Made by a program: the position numbers and the translations under genes. A stretch of DNA of 64,000 nt from Planococcus citri. Lineage: Eukaryota; Arthropoda; Insecta; Hemiptera; Pseudococcidae. The stretch lies in NCBI RefSeq assembly GCF_950023065.1, contig NC_088680.1, forward strand, positions 30,492,559 to 30,556,558, written 5' to 3'. This document shows, piece by piece, positions 57,373-64,000 of this stretch; within the stretch, counting starts at the first letter, position 1, and every line of letters starts with the position of its first letter. The notes under the pieces were generated by a model, which saw nothing but the letters and a program-made list of their open reading frames with translations, searched no databases and was not told the origin of the DNA.

Positions 57373-58164
57373 CTAGATTTGGTTTGTGAGGCCGATGTTT
57401 TCTACTAGGGAGATGAATTTTTGTATTTCTGAGGGTTCGTCAGGGATAGTAGGTGGGTTTTCTTTTATCTGTAGTGTAAGTCTGTTTTGTTTTAGTTGGG
57501 GACAGTTGAAAAGTATGTGTTGGATGGATATGGGTTCGTTTCTGCAAAATTGGCATGAGGGTTTTGGTTCTTTTTGGTATAAGTGGTTATGAGTAATTTT
57601 TGTGTGGCCTATTCTTAGTCTAGTAATCAGGATTTCTTCTTTTCTGTTCAGGTGGCCTAGATTTTTCCAGGGGAGAGTAGTTTTTTTATGTTGGAAGAGT
57701 TTGTTTGAAGTTTGTTGTGACCAAAAGTTCTGCCAGTTAGTAAATGTGTTGTGAGTGATTAGAGATTTAATGTCATCAGGAGAGAGAGTGGTAAGAGGGG
57801 AGGGGGTAGCGGCTGTTTTTGCTAATCTATCAACAGTTTCGTTTCCAGTGATACCTATGTGGCTGGGAACATACATGAAGCTAATTGAGTAATCATAATA
57901 TTGGAGGTTAAAAAGGGACTTATGTATGTCTTGGACTATGGGATGGTCAGAAAAAATGTTTTGAATGGATAGCAGTGAACTTAGTGAGTCGCTTTGGATT
58001 AAGAATTTTTTATTTTCTGATTGAATGGAAATTATATCTATTAGGCAATGTTTTATGGCAGTGAGTTCAGCAGTAAAAATTGAGGATTTTTTGTCATTTG
58101 CCAGGTTCTGTTCAGTCAGATCGACTGAGATGGTTTCATGTTTACTTGCTTCATTTTCATACAT
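57373..58164 (-). CDS. LINE ORF2 C-terminus: RNase H domain, 263 aa
   Basis: Retrotransposon RNase H, which degrades the RNA strand after reverse transcription. Visible active-site positions: Glu33 in IFTAELTAI, Asp59 in IQSDSLSSL, and YVPSHIGITGNETVDRLAK with His102, Asn108 and Asp112. The first catalytic Asp (DGS box) is lost by 5' truncation. A Cys-His motif CQFCRNEPISIQHILFNCP follows. Domain order matches I/Jockey-type elements with RNase H, a different lineage from the LINE at 33.5 kb. The frame is intact but the protein is incomplete and cannot be functional alone. Confidence 0.88.
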   Translation of the reverse strand: MYENEASKHETISVDLTEQNLANDKKSSIFTAELTAIKHCLIDIISIQSENKKFLIQSDSLSSLLSIQNIFSDHPIVQDIHKSLFNLQYYDYSISFMYVPSHIGITGNETVDRLAKTAATPSPLTTLSPDDIKSLITHNTFTNWQNFWSQQTSNKLFQHKKTTLPWKNLGHLNRKEEILITRLRIGHTKITHNHLYQKEPKPSCQFCRNEPISIQHILFNCPQLKQNRLTLQIKENPPTIPDEPSEIQKFISLVENIGLTNQI

Positions 58165-58437
58165 TTCAATAATTTTTGTTGGATAGTCGTGTTCTACGAG
58201 TATTCATGGTTCTAATGAAATTCTTTGTTGAAAAAAAAATCCGAAGCCTAATACGTTCTCAATTTTGATGTACCTATGCATTTTTCTTACTCTCCTATAA
58301 TTTGTTGTCAAGTTTGTGATCTCAACTCAGATTGGCAGATCCACAGACCACATTGCTGATTAATCTGAATCGTGAGATGAATAGTTGATATTAGGGGGCC
58401 TCACGGTCTGAAAGAACTTGTTGACATTTTCTCGAGA

Positions 58438-59135
58438 AATTGAAGACGTCATAACAAAAAGGGGTATATATGACACATATGTCCTTTTTGAGACGAATCC
58501 ATATTGTTATTCTTCAGACCTTCCTCTATCATATGAGACCACCCCCACTTCACAAAGTCGAAAAACCAGTAAGATATCGCCATTTTAAAACTGCGAAGTC
58601 GATTAAAAATTTACTTTTTCAGAGATAACAGGTTACTCATGGTGGATTTTGTGTTGTCAACCATTATTTACCTAGTTTAAATCCAAAATTTTGCTCAAAA
58701 ACATTTTTAAATCATTAAAAAAAAAATGTCCAAAAAAACTTCTTTTTTTTTTTTTTTTACTCAACATAGCGATCTTTTTTCAGAGAAAATGGGTTACTCA
58801 TGGTCGATTTTGTGTTATCAACCATTATTTACCTGGTTTAAATCCAAAAATTTGCTCAAAAACATTTTTAAATCAAAAAAAAAATTGGCCAATTTTTCGC
58901 TTCAAAAAGGACATATAATTCGAAATGTTTGAGCGCTTACCGCTAACACACCGTTTCCTCCAGACTGATGGTGCATAGCATTTCATATAGTTAGATAGTG
59001 TGAAAATAAGATAAAATCGTCACCATGTTCAAATATGCACATTTCTAAACTTCACAAGCACTCAAACTTTCAAACAGGTTTTTCTCAAAATACAACTTTC
59101 ACACATATGTCCTTTTTGCTATGACGTCTTCAATT
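58438..59135. mobile_element. ~700-bp element with AATTGAAGACGTCAT ends
   Basis: AATTGAAGACGTCATAACAA at 58438 and its complement ending 59135 are inverted ends, extended by CACATATGTCCTTTTTG on both sides. Inside, two tandem ~160-bp units share GGTTACTCATGGT, TTTTGTGTT, CAACCATTATTTACCT and TTGCTCAAAAACATTTTTAA. No transposase. Confidence 0.65.
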
Positions 59136-59758
59136 AAAACTTCGCCATAATATTCGTGCATAAAATCTTACTAAAGCTTCGTCCTATTCAAATCTAACAT
59201 CTTTCATTATCAGGATGGGATATAGTCATTGTGATGATTTAAAATGAATTTGTAAAAGGAATTCAAAATCTGCATTAATTTGTTGAAATTTTTGTGAGTA
59301 CCTAACTAAGAACATGCAGAATTGTGTGAGCTATCAATTATCGTAAGAAACACCCCCCCCCCTTGAATGATGTAGTACAGGTTGGGGAATTTTTCACAGG
59401 TCTCAATGTATTTAATAAAGACTTCTCAATTTTTGTGGTCCCTCAGGGTGATTTATTCGCATAAATTTTGAAAATCTGGCTAGTTTATCATGAGGCATCA
59501 CTTGAAAGTTACAATACAGGATAAAAATCATCTCTAAAAAAATTCATGTCGGAAAAAGGAAAATTGAAAAAATTGTTTTGCTTGCAACTCAGAAAATGGG
59601 CAATGGAATGAAAAAAAATAGTGTAAATTATAAAGTGATTGCAACTAAAAATATGTAAAAATCCCCAAATAGGTAACTAAACAAAATTATATTGATGAGT
59701 TTTCAGGGGAAAAAATTGATAAAACAGCAAAAAAAAGGGCGAATCGTATTTCCTGAAA
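59136..59758. other. Duplicated segment and AT-rich DNA
   Basis: 59150-59400 is the second copy of the segment at 55740-56040. The rest has no supported gene; the 62-codon ORF at 59692-59880 overlaps the foldback element. Confidence 0.45.
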
Positions 59759-60358
59759 TTACCAATTTCTGTAGAGATCAGAGAACGTGGATTGGGCGTC
59801 TGCTGAATGTCGTCAAAAAAACTTTTTTAATCAAAAAAAAAAAAAAGGCGAAATATCGTAATCAACATGGGGATTTCTAAAGCTAACACATTGCTATAAT
59901 TTGAATGAGATTTTCAGACAGCACGTGGAATAGATTATTGAGTCTGAAATCAGACATAAAATCAAATTCAGCCATGAAAAAATAGACAATGGGTAATTTC
60001 CATGTTCACCCGATGAATATTTTTTCCTGACTGAGATTTACATTAGATTTCATGTCTGATTTTCGACTCAGTAATCGACTCTACGTGTTGTCTGGTTGTC
60101 TGAATATTTCATTAAAACTACAGCAAAGTTTGGGCCTCAAAAATCACCAAATAATTATCATTTTTTGTAAATTCTCATTTATAAAATAATGAGGAATTGA
60201 ATCAGGTACCTATACCAAAAATTCTGTTTTTGGATTTTCGACGCAATTTTTCAATGTATGGAAAAAAGCTCTCTTGGCGACATAACTAAATATTTCATTT
60301 ATTCATTTTCACTAGATGTCCTATCAAAGTTCTCTGGATATTGGCAACCTTTTAAAAA
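59759..60358. mobile_element. Foldback element, copy 2
   Basis: Direct, diverged relative of 41725-42357. Shared blocks include GACAGCACGTGGAAT, TTCACCCGATGAATATTTTT, TTAGATTTCATGTCTGATTT and AAAGCTCTCTTG. It has its own inverted ends. Confidence 0.65.
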
Positions 60359-61043
60359 TATTTGTTTTTCATTGATAGACACGGAACTTTTCAAACGATC
60401 TCCGTACGGCTTGCCCTTTTCTTTGTGTTGTTATTAATTTTTTCGTCTGAAAATTTCTTAGGAGCCATAATTTTTTTAAATTATCTGGTGATTTACATTT
60501 TTAGTTTCCCTTACTTCATTATTACCTAGCACACTTTTTTCATTTCATAACACATTTTTCTAGTTGCAAATGAGCTAAAACTTTTTTTTAAATTTCCTCT
60601 TTTCCGGCGTGAAAATTTTTTTAGAAATGTTTTTTCCCTCGGTTTTGTAACCTTGAAATGATGCGTTATGATGAACTCCCCAGATTTTCAATTTGAATTC
60701 ACTCAAACTGTGAGAACCTCGGATGATTAAGGAGACTCGTAAGAGGATGACTAAATGTGATGAGAATTTTTCTGTCTAGGTTTGGCGCGTCTAAATCGTT
60801 TTGATTTTTTTTCAAACGTCACTCACCTTGACAGAGTTGATAAAATTTGGTTTAAAAAATTGCAAAAATTGTTCTGACGTCATCTCAGTTTATAATATCT
60901 ACCATTTATTTTTGAGGTTAAATAAAAAAAAAATGTAAAAAAATGGAAACAAGTTATGTTATATTACGTTATACAAGACGAGAGAAGGTTTATCAACCAT
61001 AGTTTATTTATCGACTGGCTGAATCATTGTCTCTCACAACGAT
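60359..61043. other. No gene seen
   Basis: AT-rich DNA without ORF or repeat structure I can define. Confidence 0.4.
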
Positions 61044-61372
61044 ATTGGGAACGGGCATCTTAATACGGTGGATTATTCAGTTTTGAACGAAAGTATTATT
61101 TACATTTTTTTCACTGTTGTTTTTGGCCAAATTACAATTTACTGGTAATTACCGGGTGATTTAAGGTGAAGTGAGCAAACTAACCAAGTATTTTTGGTTT
61201 GTTTGCTCAACGAATCAGTCGACAATATTTGGTTAGTTTGCTCACTTCGCCTTAAATCGGCCGGTAATTACCCGTAAATTGTAATTTGGCCAAAAACAAC
61301 AGTGAAAAAAATGTAAATAATACTTTCGTTCAAAACTGAATAATCCACCGTATTAAGGTGCCCGTTCCCAAT
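61044..61372. mobile_element. 329-bp near-perfect long hairpin (MITE)
   Basis: ATTGGGAACGGGCATCTTAA at 61044 to its complement ending 61372. Arms of about 145-150 bp are nearly identical (GGTGGATTATTCAGTTTTGA, TTTTTGGCCAAATTACAATT, GTGAGCAAACTAACCAA and their complements) around a loop of about 30 bp. No coding content. Confidence 0.85.
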
Positions 61373-62595
61373 GCCGACTGTTCAGATAACTGAACAGTGG
61401 CCAGCAATTTGTATATGCGTGAATGGTTAAAGGTAGGTACGTAAGTACCTAATACCTTGACAAAACATCATAAAAAAATGTAGAAACATTGTGCAATAGC
61501 GCCATTGATGTACTTAAACAAACGTGAGAAATGCAAAAACTCTCTTGTAATCTGCTGGAATTGGACTTAATGTTGTTACTCTGTTCTTTGTATTTTTATA
61601 GCGTTTGTTTACTTGCGTACGAAATTTGAATTTATTTATTTTTTTTATTTTGAAATAATTTTGTTATTCGTTAACTATTTTCTTCAACTCGACTCTTTTA
61701 CGCAACACAATCAACCAGCTGACTAGGTATCATAGCGCAGTCTCTTCGGCCAAAATTTCAGCTATTCAAGTTCATATGGCGAGGGAAAACGATCATTTTT
61801 CAAATTCATTGATAAAATGAGAAATAACAGTGAAAATTTCCTTTTTTGACCGGCCAGCCGAATCCGGCCAATGATGGTATGAGTCGATTAGGTATACGTA
61901 TAAACTATCTTGGGTCAAAATTTGAGCTTGTGAAGTTCATTGGGTGAGGTGATTTAACTGCTTTTTTCGAATTTTCTCGTGGCATGAGCTTCTGAAATTG
62001 ATACGCTGGAGAGATAGGTATACAGCATTTTCCTCGTTTTCTTCTGTATGGAACAGCTTTACCTGTATTTAAAAAAAAAACTTCAAAACGTTTGCCAAAA
62101 ATCGAAAAAATATCAACTTTAGCAGCTGAAAATTGGGAGATGGGGCTTTTGAAGTCCTCTCTCCAACTGTCCCGGTTTCATTTCAATGGTCATCAGGGTG
62201 TTCCCTTATTAGATCGGAAGCGGAAATAGTGTACGAAAAAGGTACGAAATTTTGTTTTATTGATTTGACAGATGGCATGTCCTTGTGTGAATTTTTCACT
62301 TTCAACACGAAAATTTGAATTGGCGAGTTCCTTCAACCCTTACTTTCTGTTCAATATGGAGAGGGATGAAAATGTAAGTTTCTTATTCATGCACCTTTCT
62401 TGTGCCTTTCCCTTTACCCTGTATTTTTAAAATTATTTCAAGCAAAGATTCGTAAAAATCAGTCGATGTTGTGTGAATAATTTCTCTCTTCATGATCATG
62501 GGTACTTAATGTCAAATTTTCACCCCTCCCTCTCTCCGCCACACAGCCCTTCATCGTTTTTTAACTTTTGTATTGTTTGTTATATTCAGATGTTG
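61373..62595. other. No supported gene
   Basis: It contains a fragment near 61525 of the AAATGCAAAAACTCTCTTGT family. The 61-codon ORF at 62133-62318 has no supporting feature. Confidence 0.4.
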
Positions 62596-62662
62596 TTCAA
62601 TCAGATCGACTGAGATGATTTCATGTTTACTTGCTTTATTTTTATACGTTTCAATTATTTGT
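62596..62662 (-). pseudogene. Short fragment of the RNase H LINE
   Basis: TCAGATCGACTGAGATGATT, then TCATGTTTACTTGCTT and TTTCAAT match 58110-58165 in the same orientation, with the same upstream boundary. A ~67-bp relic. Confidence 0.6.
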
Positions 62663-62681
62663 ATGCTGCGTGATTCCCTTG

Positions 62682-62700
62682 ATTTTTGTTTTAGGTGAGT
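62682..62700 (+). other. Ratchet-like juxtaposed splice site
   Basis: GATTTTTGTTTTAG|GTGAGT, junction between 62694 and 62695: pyrimidine-rich 3' splice site fused to a 5' splice site. It would suit recursive splicing of a long plus-strand intron such as the one implied by the candidate exon at 36685-36709. Unproven. Confidence 0.25.
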
Positions 62701-62945
62701 ACTAATTTTCATCGTGAGAATAACGTTACCTATGTAATGAGTAAGTTACAATTATTTTACGATTGGAAGAATCTTGCAGTAAGGAAAACACCGATTCGAG
62801 TACCTATGTAATGTACCCATATATATGTACGTGTATACAAAATGATGAAAATTAATTTAAACGCCTTCAAAATGGTAGGCTTACTCTCTTCGTAAGATGA
62901 TTACGATTTATGATAATTTGCGTTAATAAATCAAAACCGTTTGAT

Positions 62946-63330
62946 TTATGGAATTACGGATACATCCGGCTCGAAGGAGCACAGAAATGTCTCTCAATGT
63001 GAGTATCGAAAAATGCATTGGAGAGCAAATGTAAAAATCAATAAAATTGAAATTCCTTACTTACCTACTTCTGTGTGAACCGGCTTTCTTTCTTCTGAAT
63101 ACCTCGCCGGCGGTACACAGCTGGTAATGTTTTGTCTAATCGCTTCTACAAAGGAATTAACGTCTCTCTTAAAAAAAAAAACATAAAAAAGTGATTTGGA
63201 CATAGAATTTTGAAGTACCTATAATCTTTATGCTGAGATACTTACAGTCCTTTTGAAGTACCTATAATCTTTATGCTGAGATACTTACAGTCCATTTCGG
63301 CATAAAGTTGTTGTTCATAGGTAGCATTCA
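62946..63330 (-). CDS. Three short exons of an unrecognised gene
   Basis: Minus-strand model: exon 63330-63289 (after TTTTTACAG, donor GACT|GTAAGT), exon 63163-63065 (after a T-rich tract and AAGAGAG, donor GTAG|GTAAGT), terminal exon 62992-62946 ending TAA. Each has only one sensible frame and phases join. Peptides: NATYEQQLYAEMD, then VNSFVEAIRQNITSCVPP and ARYSEERKPVHTEV, then TFLCSFEPDVSVIP. Introns are 125 and 72 nt. The middle exon is clearly G+C-richer than its flanks. Weak points are the non-standard acceptor contexts (AAGAGAG, TTGAG) and the absence of a known family. A plus-strand ORF over the last exon (ATG at 62949, donor GTGAGT) is the competing reading. Confidence 0.4.
63208..63293. 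repeat. 43-bp tandem duplication covering a splice donor
   Basis: TTTTGAAGTACCTATAATCT...TACTTACAGTCC occurs twice in a row (63208-63250, 63251-63293) without visible difference. On the minus strand it duplicates the last bases of an exon and its GTAAGT donor. Confidence 0.85.
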
Positions 63331-64000
63331 CTGTAAAAATTTAAAGGAGTATATTACTTACTTACTTCTGGTCATTGCCATTTAGTGGACTCCCCCTGGC
63401 CTCACCTCTGTCGCCTTCAAGGCTGCAAGTGGTTTGCGCACAATTGGGGAAAACGCAACTCGTTTGCGCATATATTTTCCTTCTCACTTTCACAGCTATA
63501 GGCTTTTAGGACTGTCTAGTGTCTACTTTATTGGCATGCTTGATTAAAAATATGTGTGAGTGGTAAAATAGATAGTACGATTGATTTAAAATGTAAAGGG
63601 AAGTAGGGTGACATCGTTGTCCTAACATCGATAGAGATTCGCTGATGCTAATTTCTTTACTATTTTCCGCCTATGGAGACCAATTTGTGGTCGAAATAAA
63701 CAGGCGGAGGAACCTAAAACTGTCGGGAGATTTTGATCAAATTCAAAGTAAACCTTCCTTTTGAGTCGATGAAAGTCACTCAGAAAGTATTTTAGCTTCG
63801 CAGGTGACTGTGGAGGGAAGATGAAAGGTGTGTGTCTTCAAAGAGGGGTCATTTTCGAATACAAATCGTGTTTTTTTGCTTTGGCCGCCTCTACCTAACC
63901 TGTTTAAAAAAAAAAAAAAAATGTTCCAGTTCTGAAAAATAGTATTTGGTATCCTGCGACGAGACATGAGTCATTGCAATCAAAATCCAAAACCACTTTT
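63331..64000. other. Stretch with possible further exon or repeat
   Basis: 63354-63480 is G+C-rich; on the minus strand it reads AQTSCVFPNCAQTTCSLEGD before a GTGAGG donor, in a phase that would join the exon at 63330. The sequence has a transposon-like look, so I do not call it. The rest is AT-rich with no supported gene. Confidence 0.3.

Larger units (their letters stand above)
56490..58165 (-). mobile_element. Minus-strand LINE remnant with inserted palindromic element
   Basis: In minus order: RNase H and Cys-His C-terminus of ORF2 (58164-57373), then an ACGTG-rich palindromic insert (56568-57366), then the remaining 3' UTR and a poly-A tail (T run 56490-56512). The 3' tail matches the fragment at 3803-3866. 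The 5' part is missing. Confidence 0.75.

Noticed and set aside
62949..62999. Plus-strand first-exon reading MELRIHPARRSTEMSLN with GTGAGT donor
   Set aside because: The minus-strand reading joins two other exons in phase, so it was preferred; not excluded.

Overview
The window reads as nuclear DNA of an insect: about two thirds A+T, genes split by introns with consensus GT..AG sites, and dense non-autonomous transposons and LINE remnants. The repeated TACTCGTA/TAGGTAGGTA words, and a tandem array that may encode an AAA-ATPase-like domain, make a sap-feeding hemipteran such as a mealybug my best guess. That guess is inference. There is no bacterial, organellar or CRISPR content.

Region by region. 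(1) 0-11 kb: mostly non-coding, with one convincing minus-strand exon with a somatomedin-B-like cysteine pattern (837-1032), one weaker exon (5132-5208), simple repeats and a near-perfect 229-bp tandem duplication. (2) 11.0-14.3 kb: a complete eight-exon minus-strand gene for ALDH7A1/antiquitin, 536 aa, the one gene here identified with high confidence. (3) 15.0-29.2 kb: a tandem array of diverged repeat units. At least nine carry a decaying minus-strand two-exon module (exon A with a Walker-B-like VLIDE(F/Y)DYES core, exon B reading LRECIEHVH). The array is interrupted by a 3.8-kb foldback element (containing a second and a third element, one inside the other), a 416-bp TA-flanked MITE, and a 2.6-kb GCTAGC-rich element carrying a further element. 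(4) 32.0-33.3 kb: two minus-strand exon-like ORFs sharing a peptide block. (5) 33.5-35.1 kb: a 5'-truncated LINE with a 16-bp target duplication at the edge of a GTTGATCAAC satellite. (6) 36-37.3 kb: a CpG-rich, promoter-like stretch with a possible first coding exon (MGGKCTSK). (7) 37-62 kb: gene-poor DNA with LINE pieces, several hairpin MITEs, duplicated foldback elements and CpG-rich non-coding islands. (8) 62.9-63.3 kb: a small minus-strand gene model of three short exons whose phases join.

Apart from ALDH7A1 (mitochondrial/cytosolic aldehyde oxidation in lysine breakdown) no pathway can be reconstructed. The strongest candidate for something undescribed is the Walker-B exon-module array: third-position changes between copies, conserved splice sites and matching phases suggest past selection on protein, while frameshifts show that several copies are now dead.
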